The position numbers and the translations under genes were made by a program. The notes under the pieces were generated by a model. That model searched no databases and was not told where the DNA came from. It was given only the letters and a program-made list of their open reading frames with translations. A stretch of DNA of 64,000 nt, from NCBI RefSeq assembly GCF_005484945.1, contig NZ_CP034035.1:1116001-1180000 (forward strand), given 5' to 3'. The stretch comes from Brenneria rubrifaciens (lineage in GTDB: Bacteria > Pseudomonadota > Gammaproteobacteria > Enterobacterales > Enterobacteriaceae). Of the stretch, positions 57,442 through 64,000 are shown in pieces; positions within the stretch are counted from its first letter, which is position 1; each line of letters begins with the position of its first letter.

Positions 57442-59130
57442 TTAGTGCGTCAAGCTGAGCTGTAAATGTTCGGCTACTGGCCCGAGAGCCAGCGCGGGAA
57501 TAAAGGTCAGCGCGCCAATCAACAGGATGATGACGCTCAACATGCCGATGAACAGCGGGCTGCGGGTAGACAGCGACCCTTTACTTTCCGGCTGGCGTTT
57601 CTTTTCTACCAGCGAACCCGCGATGGCCAGCACCGGGATCATAACGGCAAAGCGCCCCAGCAACATGGCGACAGCCAGCAGGGTGTTGTAGAACGGCGTG
57701 TTAACGCTCAGCCCGGCAAAGGCGCTGCCGTTATTATTGGCGGCGGAGGAAACGGCGTAGAGCACTTCACTAAATCCATGCGCGCCCGGATTCAGAATAC
57801 CGCGGCGGCCCGCTTCGGTACTCAGCGCCAGCGCAGTACCGAGCAACACCAGAGCGGGCGGGATCAGCAGGGCCAGCGCGGTCATTTTCATCTCAAAGAC
57901 ATCGATCTTTTTCCCCAGATATTCGGGAGAGCGGCCAATCATCAGCCCGGCGATAAACACCGTCAGCAAAACGAACAGCAGTATGCCGTACAGACCGGAA
58001 CCGACGCCGCCGAACACCACCTCGCCGATCTGTATCAGCCATAGGGGCACCATGCCGCCCAGTGCGCTAAAGGAGTCATGCATGGCGTTGACCGCACCTG
58101 TCGAAGTCGCGGTGGTCACCACGGCGTACAGGCTGGAGGTCAGAATGCCGAAACGGGTTTCCTTGCCTTCCATGTTGCCCGCACTGTCTGCTCCCCAGGC
58201 CAGCAAGTGCGGATTACCGTTGAGTTCCGCATTCATCACCAGCGCGGCGGCGGCGATTAACATCAGCGTCATGGCCCACAGCAAGGCATAGCCCTGGCGG
58301 TTGTCGCTAACCGCTTTGCCGAAGGCGAAACAGAGTGAGGCGGGGATCAGCAGGATCGCCAGCATCTGAATGAAGTTGCTGAGTGCGGTTGGGTTTTCAA
58401 AGGGATGGGCGGAATTTGCGCCGAAAAATCCCCCGCCGTTGGTGCCCAGCATTTTGATGGCTTCCTGAGAGGCGACCGGGCCCATCGGCAAGGTTTGCGC
58501 TACCCCTTCCAGGGTCGTCAAGTGTTGGTAAGGCAAAAGATTTTGCAAAACGCCTTGACTGGCGAAAAACAGCGCCAGCAGCAGTGATAGCGGCAACAGG
58601 ATATAGAGCGTGATACGCAGCAGGTCGATCCAGGCGTTGCCCAGCGTGCTGACGGCACGACGAGAAAATGCGCGGATCAAGGCGAATGCCACTGCGATAC
58701 CGCTGGCGGCGGAGAGGAAGTTCTGTACCGTGAGTCCCGCCATCTGACTCAGATAACTCAGCGTATTCTCCCCGCTATAAGCCTGCCAGTTGGTGTTGGT
58801 GACAAAGCTGACCGCGGTATTCAGCGCGAGATGCCACGACAGACCCGGTAGCGCTTCCGGGTTCAGGGGCAAATTTCCCTGAGAAATCAGCAGAGCAAAC
58901 AGAAAGACAAAGCCGAGCAGGTTAACGGTAACAATGGCCAGCGCATACTGCCGCCAGCGCATTTCACCGGCATAGATACCCAGACCGCGCGTCGCCGCCG
59001 CCTCGAATTTTTGCAGTAACGCGCCGGTTTCACCTTCGATCAAACGGGCCAGAACGCTACCCAGCGGTTGCGCCAGTAACATCAGGATCAGCAATAAGCC
59101 GAAGATCAATAAGAATGCATTGGCAGCCAT
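57442..59130 (-). CDS. kdpA: Potassium-transporting ATPase channel subunit KdpA
   Basis: Superfamily-of-K-transporters subunit, 562 residues with about ten helices. The four selectivity-filter loops include [37 protein letters not shown] and [13 protein letters not shown] at 59130; the frame is open 34 codons upstream without similarity. ATG overlaps the kdpF TGA by one base, so kdpF and kdpA are translationally coupled. It admits K+ and passes it to KdpB. Confidence 0.97.
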   Translation of the reverse strand: MAANAFLLIFGLLLILMLLAQPLGSVLARLIEGETGALLQKFEAAATRGLGIYAGEMRWRQYALAIVTVNLLGFVFLFALLISQGNLPLNPEALPGLSWHLALNTAVSFVTNTNWQAYSGENTLSYLSQMAGLTVQNFLSAASGIAVAFALIRAFSRRAVSTLGNAWIDLLRITLYILLPLSLLLALFFASQGVLQNLLPYQHLTTLEGVAQTLPMGPVASQEAIKMLGTNGGGFFGANSAHPFENPTALSNFIQMLAILLIPASLCFAFGKAVSDNRQGYALLWAMTLMLIAAAALVMNAELNGNPHLLAWGADSAGNMEGKETRFGILTSSLYAVVTTATSTGAVNAMHDSFSALGGMVPLWLIQIGEVVFGGVGSGLYGILLFVLLTVFIAGLMIGRSPEYLGKKIDVFEMKMTALALLIPPALVLLGTALALSTEAGRRGILNPGAHGFSEVLYAVSSAANNNGSAFAGLSVNTPFYNTLLAVAMLLGRFAVMIPVLAIAGSLVEKKRQPESKGSLSTRSPLFIGMLSVIILLIGALTFIPALALGPVAEHLQLSLTH

Positions 59131-59219
59131 CAAAAACGCTCCGCTTTCAACAGGGCATAAACCAGATAACCCAATAAAAGCAACACTAGCAGGCTGCCTA
59201 ACAGGATGCCTAAATTCAC
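59130..59219 (-). CDS. kdpF: Potassium-transporting ATPase small subunit KdpF
   Basis: A 29-residue single-helix protein starting [15 protein letters not shown] and ending [13 protein letters not shown], closely like E. coli KdpF ([16 protein letters not shown]). GTG start at 59219 with GGAGG 5 nt upstream. It is the first gene of kdpFABC and overlaps the kdpA start (ATGA). It stabilises the KdpABC complex. Confidence 0.93.
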   Translation of the reverse strand: MNLGILLGSLLVLLLLGYLVYALLKAERF

Positions 59220-59616
59220 GAAACACCTCCACAGGCGTAAATCAGAATGAACATCGTCAGGCTACGTAAGGGCGGGAAAAGAAAGTGCAAATTTTCACAA
59301 CGGTGGCGTAAATAAAGTATAAAAATGCTCGGTAAAAAGGCGGTTTATTGGACAAACAGCGGATAAGAAATGGCACTGAAGCGAGTAAGGGCGTTGAGCG
59401 GGCGATAAAACATAATTTAACCAGTTAATCTTGATTCTTAACTATTAAGTCACTTGGTGACGAGGTAATGAGAAAATCTGTCGATTATTTGATGTTTTTT
59501 CTGGTCGGATGAGTAGTAAAGTGTCACTGAAGACGATAAAGTTTTAATCAATATCCCGGCGTAAATTTTATGGTTCATGCAGGCCACGCTGCTTGCGTTA
59601 CCGAAGGAGGATCGTT
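59220..59616. other. Divergent kdpF/ybfA control region
   Basis: 397 bp. Contains the KdpE box below and the kdp promoter on the minus side, and an AT-rich stretch (59400-59540) presumably with the ybfA promoter. No further gene seen. Confidence 0.7.
59307..59328 (-). promoter_or_regulatory. KdpE-binding site of the kdpFABC promoter
   Basis: Minus strand CATTTTTATACTTTATTTACG closely matches the T-rich KdpE site of E. coli (ATTTTTATACTTTTTTTACA as remembered), about 90-110 nt upstream of kdpF. Confidence 0.8.
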
Positions 59617-59823
59617 ATGCCACATTACACCGCTTATCCTTTATACCGTATTCTCCTGCGTCGTATCGCGGTTGTATTCGTCGGTATTGCAGCGTTGCCG
59701 GTTATGGTATTCCGCCGCGATCGGGCGCGTTTTTACAGCTATCTGCATCGCGTGTGGCTGAAAACCAGCGATAAACCGGTATGGATGGCACAGTCCGAAG
59801 CGACGGCATGTGAGTTTTATTGA
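59617..59823 (+). CDS. ybfA: YbfA, small protein
   Basis: A 68-residue protein with one hydrophobic segment ([15 protein letters not shown]) and the conserved block [13 protein letters not shown](L/S)KTSDKPVWM, nearly identical to E. coli YbfA, which is also divergent from kdpF. ATG at 59617 follows GAAGGAGG. Function unknown; a stress-linked role has been suggested for homologues, not demonstrated here. Confidence 0.9.
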   Translation: MPHYTAYPLYRILLRRIAVVFVGIAALPVMVFRRDRARFYSYLHRVWLKTSDKPVWMAQSEATACEFY

Positions 59824-59847
59824 CAGCCCGTTTTCCCATTCTTGTTT

Positions 59848-59873
59848 AACCCTTGCTGCGGCAGGGGTTTTTT
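59848..59873 (+). terminator. Terminator of ybfA
   Basis: AACCCTTGC/GCAGGGGTT stem (one G-T pair) with a TGCG loop and a six-T run. Confidence 0.85.
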
Positions 59874-59991
59874 CTCCCCGCTACTTTATCAATATCCTGA
59901 TTTTGAGCCCTATTTTCGCCATCCACTGCACAGAAAATAGGGGGAATCCGCTATGCTGAACAGAGAAGTGTATTTTCTGTAAGGGCGAATC

Positions 59992-60951
59992 ATGAAGCTT
60001 GAACTTATCCCGGTGGGCATCAGCGCCTGCCTGCTTGGTAATCCGGTGAGGTTTGACGGAGGACACAAGCGTCTGGCTTTTGCCGTTGAACAACTGGCGC
60101 CGTATTTTCGCTTTGAACCGCTTTGTCCTGAGATGGCAGTGGGATTGCCGGTGCCGCGTCCTGCGTTGAGATTGGTCAAAGCGGACGAGAATAAGGTTAT
60201 GTTGCGCGCCAGTAACGGTTCACCGCTGGATGTGACGGAGAAAATGCTGACGTTTTCCGCGGAAAACGTCAGCCATTTACCGCATTTATGCGGCTATATC
60301 GTCTGCGCCAAATCCCCCAGTTGCGGCATGGAACGGGTAAAGGTCTATGACGAATCGCAGAAGAACGCACGCAGAAGCGGCGTGGGTCTGTTTACTCAGG
60401 AATTGCGGCACCAGATGCCCTGGCTGCCGATTGAGGAAAATGGACGATTGCACGATCCCGCGTTGCGAGAAAATTTTATCGAACGCGTTTATACACTGCA
60501 TGAATTGCAGCAACTCTGGCGACAGGGACTTAGCCGGGGTGCTCTGATTGCTTTTCACAGCCGCTATAAGTTGTTGTTGCTGGCGCATTCGCAGCCAGAA
60601 TACCGTGAATTGGGACGCTTTGTGGCGGGCATTGATAAGTGGGAATCGCTGGATGCGTTTATGACGGAGTACCGTCTGCGGCTGATGACGCTGCTTGCCC
60701 GCCCGGCGACGCGGCGTAATCACACCAATGTGCTGATGCATGTACAGGGCTATTTCCGCCGTCAGCTCAACGTACAACAGCGGCAGGAGCTGGCACAACT
60801 GATTGACCGCTATCGCCAGGGGCTACAGCCCTTGCTGGCGCCCATCACGTTACTCAAACACTATATGGCGGAATATCCTGATGAGTATCTGGCGCAACAG
60901 CGCTATTTCGAGCCCTATCCAGAAGCGCTGAGGCTGCGCTACGGTCACTAA
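59992..60951 (+). CDS. ybgA: YbgA-like protein, DUF523-DUF1722 fusion
   Basis: A 319-residue protein. The N-terminal half is a DUF523 domain with cysteines in ISACLLGNPVRFDG and CAKSPSCGMERV, which look metal-binding. The C-terminal half is a DUF1722 domain (LIAFHSRYKLLLLAHSQPEYRELG; YFRRQLNVQQRQELAQLI), the only part present in E. coli YbgA (about 169 aa). No catalytic function is established. It precedes phrB by 21 bp, as in E. coli, so a light or DNA-damage link is suggested by context. Confidence 0.9.
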   Translation: MKLELIPVGISACLLGNPVRFDGGHKRLAFAVEQLAPYFRFEPLCPEMAVGLPVPRPALRLVKADENKVMLRASNGSPLDVTEKMLTFSAENVSHLPHLCGYIVCAKSPSCGMERVKVYDESQKNARRSGVGLFTQELRHQMPWLPIEENGRLHDPALRENFIERVYTLHELQQLWRQGLSRGALIAFHSRYKLLLLAHSQPEYRELGRFVAGIDKWESLDAFMTEYRLRLMTLLARPATRRNHTNVLMHVQGYFRRQLNVQQRQELAQLIDRYRQGLQPLLAPITLLKHYMAEYPDEYLAQQRYFEPYPEALRLRYGH

Positions 60952-60972
60952 CTGGCAGACTGAGGATAATTC

Positions 60973-62436
60973 ATGAACACCCATTTGGTCTGGTTGCGAA
61001 ATGATTTACGTATTACCGATAATCTGGCGCTCTCGGCCGCCTGTAACGATCCGCAGGCGCGGGTACTGGCGGTATTCATTGCGACGCCGCAGCAGTGGCG
61101 GCGACATGCTATGTCGCCGCGTCAGGCGGCATTCTTGTTGGAAAATCTTAAAGCGGTGCGACAGGCGCTGGCTGAAAAAGGGATCGCGCTTTTTTACCAC
61201 GAATGTCCTGATTTTGCCGAGTCGGTTAGCTGGCTGTTTACGTTCTGCCGGCAGCAGCGCGTGTCGCATCTGTTCTATAACCGGCAGTATGAAATTAATG
61301 AGCGTCAGCGCGACCAGCAGGCCGAGACGTTGCTGGAAGGCAAGGTGGCGTGTCACGGGTTTGATGACAGCCTCCTTTTACCGCCGGGAAGCGTACTGAC
61401 CGGAAACGGTGAAATGTATAAGGTTTTTACCCCTTTTCGCCGGGCGTTTGTTAAACGTCTGCTGGAAACGGACACCCGCTCTGTTCCTGCCCCTGAAGTG
61501 CGAAACAGCGGCGTAACCAATATCACGCACTTCACCCCGTTCAGCTATCCCCGGCAGGAGATCGATAAGGATTTCCCCGCCGGGGAACAGACTGCGATAC
61601 AGCGGCTCAGACAGTTTTGCCGCGAGCAAGTACAGGATTACCCTCAACAGCGCGATTTACCGGCGTTGGCCGGCACCAGCAAACTCTCTCCTTATCTGAC
61701 GCTGGGCGTGGTTTCGCCACGCCAGTGTTTTAATCGTCTGCGCGCCGAGTGTCCCGAACGACTGGAACAGCGGGAAAGCGGGGCTTCTATCTGGCTTGAT
61801 GAGCTGATCTGGCGTGAGTTTTACCGCCATTTACTGGTGGCATGGCCGGCGTTGAGCAAGCACAGACCGTTTACCGCTTGGACGAAAAACGTGCAGTGGC
61901 GTCGCTCGCCGGCGGATCTGGCGGCCTGGCAACAGGGACAAACCGGTTATCCGATCGTCGACGCCGCCATGCGACAGTTGAATCAAACCGGATGGATGCA
62001 TAACCGTTTGCGTATGATTTGCGCCAGTTTTCTAGTAAAAGATTTACTTATCGATTGGCGTGAAGGGGAGCGCTATTTTATGCAGCAACTGTTGGACGGA
62101 GATCTGGCGGCCAACAACGGCGGTTGGCAATGGGCGGCATCGACAGGCACTGATGCCTCGCCCTACTTCCGTATATTCAACCCGACCACGCAGGGCGAAC
62201 GTTTCGATCCACAGGGCGAGTTTATCCGCCGGTTCGTGCCGGAGTTGGCGGCAGTGCCGGATACCGGGATTCACCAACCGCATCGGTGGGCCGAGAAACA
62301 GCGTTGTACCTTGAATTACCCGCGGCCGATCGTCGACCACAAAGCGGCCAGACAGCAGACGCTGGCGGCATTTGAAGCCGCCAAAAGCGCGAGCGCGGCG
62401 AATAATGAACAGGAAGAGAAGGGCAAGTATGCGTAA
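60973..62436 (+). CDS. phrB: Deoxyribodipyrimidine photo-lyase PhrB
   Basis: CPD photolyase of 487 residues. N-terminal alpha/beta antenna domain (MNTHLVWLRNDLRITDNLAL), C-terminal FAD-binding domain with WLDELIWREFYRHL, TGYPIVDAAMRQLNQTGWMHNR and the tryptophan electron-transfer segment NNGGWQWAASTGTDASPYFRIFNP. Repairs UV-induced cyclobutane dimers using blue light. ATG at 60973. The stop overlaps the ybgI start by 8 nt. dtpD, which separates phr and ybgI in E. coli, is missing. Confidence 0.97.
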   Translation: MNTHLVWLRNDLRITDNLALSAACNDPQARVLAVFIATPQQWRRHAMSPRQAAFLLENLKAVRQALAEKGIALFYHECPDFAESVSWLFTFCRQQRVSHLFYNRQYEINERQRDQQAETLLEGKVACHGFDDSLLLPPGSVLTGNGEMYKVFTPFRRAFVKRLLETDTRSVPAPEVRNSGVTNITHFTPFSYPRQEIDKDFPAGEQTAIQRLRQFCREQVQDYPQQRDLPALAGTSKLSPYLTLGVVSPRQCFNRLRAECPERLEQRESGASIWLDELIWREFYRHLLVAWPALSKHRPFTAWTKNVQWRRSPADLAAWQQGQTGYPIVDAAMRQLNQTGWMHNRLRMICASFLVKDLLIDWREGERYFMQQLLDGDLAANNGGWQWAASTGTDASPYFRIFNPTTQGERFDPQGEFIRRFVPELAAVPDTGIHQPHRWAEKQRCTLNYPRPIVDHKAARQQTLAAFEAAKSASAANNEQEEKGKYA

Positions 62437-63172
62437 TCGTGATTTGGAAAAACTGATTAACCAGTTATTGAACGCCGAGACGTTTCAAGACTATGCGCCG
62501 AATGGTTTGCAGGTGGAAGGGCGTGAGGAGATTGAGCGTATTATTACCGGCGTGACGGCGTCGCAGGCGTTACTGGATGCGGCGGTTGAACTTCAGGCGG
62601 ATGCCATTCTGGTGCACCACGGTTATTTCTGGAAAAACGAATCCCCGATTGTCAGCGGCATGAAACGTCATCGACTTAAGACGCTGCTGGTCAACGATAT
62701 TAATCTGTATGGCTACCATTTGCCGCTGGATGCCCATCCACAGTTAGGAAATAACGCGCAACTGGCCGCGCTGTTGGAGATCAATGTGCTGGGGATGATT
62801 GAACCGCTGGTGCCTTATGGTGAACTCTCGCAGCCGATGGGCAGCGATGCGTTTTGCCGCCGTCTGGAAAACCGTTTGGGGCGTTCGATGCTGCATTGTG
62901 GGGATAATGCACCGCAACAGATACAACGTCTTGCGTGGTGTACCGGTGGTGGTCAGGGCTTTATTGAACAGGCAGCCAGATTTGGCGTGGATGCGTTTAT
63001 TACCGGTGAAGTATCCGAGCAGACAATTCATATTGCCCGTGAAATGGGGCTGCATTTCTTTGCTGCCGGGCATCACGCCACCGAACGGGGGGGCATCCGC
63101 GCTTTGGGGGATTGGTTGGCTCGACACCACCAGTTCGATGTGACATTTATTGATATTCCCAATCCCGCTTAA
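62429..63172 (+). CDS. ybgI: Nif3-like dinuclear metal protein YbgI
   Basis: A 247-residue NIF3/DUF34-family protein, the E. coli length. Metal ligands in ILVHHGYFW and AAGHHATERGG, with GEVSEQ between. Crystal-structure work on E. coli YbgI shows a two-metal toroidal hexamer; a GTP cyclohydrolase- or metal-chaperone-like role is proposed, not proven. ATG at 62429 overlaps the phrB stop, and the ATG is not preceded by a strong ribosome site, consistent with coupling. Confidence 0.94.
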   Translation: MRNRDLEKLINQLLNAETFQDYAPNGLQVEGREEIERIITGVTASQALLDAAVELQADAILVHHGYFWKNESPIVSGMKRHRLKTLLVNDINLYGYHLPLDAHPQLGNNAQLAALLEINVLGMIEPLVPYGELSQPMGSDAFCRRLENRLGRSMLHCGDNAPQQIQRLAWCTGGGQGFIEQAARFGVDAFITGEVSEQTIHIAREMGLHFFAAGHHATERGGIRALGDWLARHHQFDVTFIDIPNPA

Positions 63173-63306
63173 GCTTGAAACACCTTGCTATTTAAGGCGA
63201 TAGGACGAAGGTTAAACTAAACGCGGCTTCAAAAGTCATATTGGTATCTTTATTGCATGCTCCCATAACAGGAAGATGTGATGATAGGGTCAGTCAGGAG
63301 AAAAGA

Positions 63307-63963
63307 TTGCAACGAGCACGATGTTATCTGCTGGGCGAGAAAACCGTTGTTCTGGAGCTGGAGCCGCCGATGACGCTGGAAAGTCAGCAGCGCATCTGGG
63401 GATTGGCGGAGCGGTTGAATCACCACGAAGAAGTGCAGGAAGCGATTCCGGGCATGAATAATCTGACCGTACTACTGGAACACCCGCAACGGATCGCATT
63501 GGATGCCATTGAACGTCTGCAACGCTGGTGGGAAGACAGTGAGTCGTTGGCGTTCGATCCTCGTGATATCGATATTCCGGTCGTTTATGGCGGTGAGTCC
63601 GGGCCGGATCTGGATCTTGTCGCGCGTCATTGCAATCTGACCGAGCGTCAGGTGGTGGAAACGCACGCTGCCGCCAGCTATGTCGTGTATTTCCTGGGGT
63701 TTCAACCCGGGTTCGCCTATCTGGGGGGACTGGACGAGCGGCTGCATACGCCCCGACGCGCGGAACCGCGTTTGCAGGTTACCGCGGGTTCGATCGGTAT
63801 CGGCGGGGCGCAAACGGGCATTTACCCATTGACGACGCCGGGAGGCTGGCAGTTGATCGGCCGCACCTCGCTAACGTTGTTCAATCCGCAAACCATGCCG
63901 CCTACCTTGTTGCGTCCTGGCGATAATGTTCGTTTTGTGCCGCAGAAAGAGGGCATATGCTGA
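63307..63963 (+). CDS. pxpB: 5-oxoprolinase subunit PxpB
   Basis: Subunit B of 5-oxoprolinase, which with PxpC and PxpA hydrolyses pyroglutamate to glutamate. 218 residues, the E. coli length; KipI/AHS1-type domain with [38 protein letters not shown] and [22 protein letters not shown]. Start is TTG at 63307 ([11 protein letters not shown]) with AGGAG 6 nt upstream; an in-frame ATG-initiated extension from 63241 has no similarity. Its TGA overlaps the pxpC ATG. Confidence 0.95.
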   Translation: MQRARCYLLGEKTVVLELEPPMTLESQQRIWGLAERLNHHEEVQEAIPGMNNLTVLLEHPQRIALDAIERLQRWWEDSESLAFDPRDIDIPVVYGGESGPDLDLVARHCNLTERQVVETHAAASYVVYFLGFQPGFAYLGGLDERLHTPRRAEPRLQVTAGSIGIGGAQTGIYPLTTPGGWQLIGRTSLTLFNPQTMPPTLLRPGDNVRFVPQKEGIC

Positions 63964-64000
63964 AAATTATTCATGCCGGATTGCATACCTCGGTGCAGGA
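63957..64000 (+). CDS. pxpC: 5-oxoprolinase subunit PxpC, 5' end only
   Basis: ATG at 63957 overlaps the pxpB stop by 7 nt. The 14 visible codons read [14 protein letters not shown], nearly identical to E. coli PxpC (MLKIIRAGMYTTVQ). The rest lies beyond the window. Confidence 0.85.
   Translation, partial: MLKIIHAGLHTSVQ

Noticed and set aside
1..64000. Prophage, CRISPR, toxin-antitoxin or defence system
   Set aside because: No integrase, transposase, regularly spaced repeats or defence-family motifs were seen; the gene series is core genome throughout.

Overview
The window is a contiguous stretch of enterobacterial chromosome. Gene content, order and protein sequences match Escherichia coli K-12 closely over long runs. 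Differences in accessory genes point to the soft-rot and plant-associated Enterobacterales (Pectobacteriaceae such as Dickeya, Pectobacterium or Brenneria): an iron(III) ABC transporter next to cspE, a chemoreceptor between fldA and ybfE, an N-acetylglucosamine PTS permease with no IIA domain, a fused DUF523-DUF1722 YbgA, and no nagD, chiPQ, potE/speF or dtpD. The genus is an inference. There are no rRNA genes, prophages, CRISPR arrays, transposase genes or defence islands. Almost all the DNA is core genome.

Layout. 1-1700: 3' part of the dapE/yffB unit (minus) and the 19-residue ypfM gene. 1936-5471: iron(III) uptake ABC transporter with a Fur box. 5627-6916: cspE, crcB behind a probable fluoride riboswitch, and tatE. 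7025-21130: a long minus-strand cell-envelope and housekeeping block (lipA, lipB, ybeD, dacA, rlpA, mrdB, mrdA, rlmH, rsfS, nadD, holA, lptE, leuS). 21233-25249: ybeL, a palindromic repeat element and gltIJKL with a probable SroC sRNA between gltI and gltJ. 25758-31463: lnt, corC, ybeY, ybeZ and miaB (minus). 31689-33662: ubiF (plus), then a six-gene tRNA operon (minus) with a stringent-type promoter. 33813-41037: asnB, then the amino-sugar genes nagC-nagA-nagB (minus) and divergent nagE (plus). 41134-44183: glnS, fur, fldA. 44184-46811: a 957-bp gap without a recognised gene, then a chemoreceptor behind a FliA-type promoter. 46853-50625: ybfE, ybfF, seqA, pgm. 50673-59219: an EamA-type half transporter and the complete kdpFABCDE potassium system with its KdpE box. 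59617-64000: ybfA, ybgA, phrB, ybgI, pxpB and the first codons of pxpC.

Functional themes. Cell-wall elongation (PBP2, RodA, PBP5, RlpA), outer-membrane assembly (LptE, Lnt, TatE), lipoate synthesis (LipA, LipB), translation and tRNA function (LeuS, GlnS, MiaB, RsfS, RlmH, YbeY, six tRNAs), amino-sugar catabolism, iron and redox control (Fur, FldA, iron ABC transporter), potassium starvation response, and replication control (SeqA, HolA).

I found no convincing undescribed multi-gene system. The least explained signals are non-coding: two MITE-like palindromic elements (21777-21881 and 44745-44822), the AT-rich fldA/chemoreceptor gap, and the regulatory RNA candidates. Start codons were chosen by comparison with remembered E. 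coli protein lengths and by Shine-Dalgarno spacing. Several genes use GTG or TTG.
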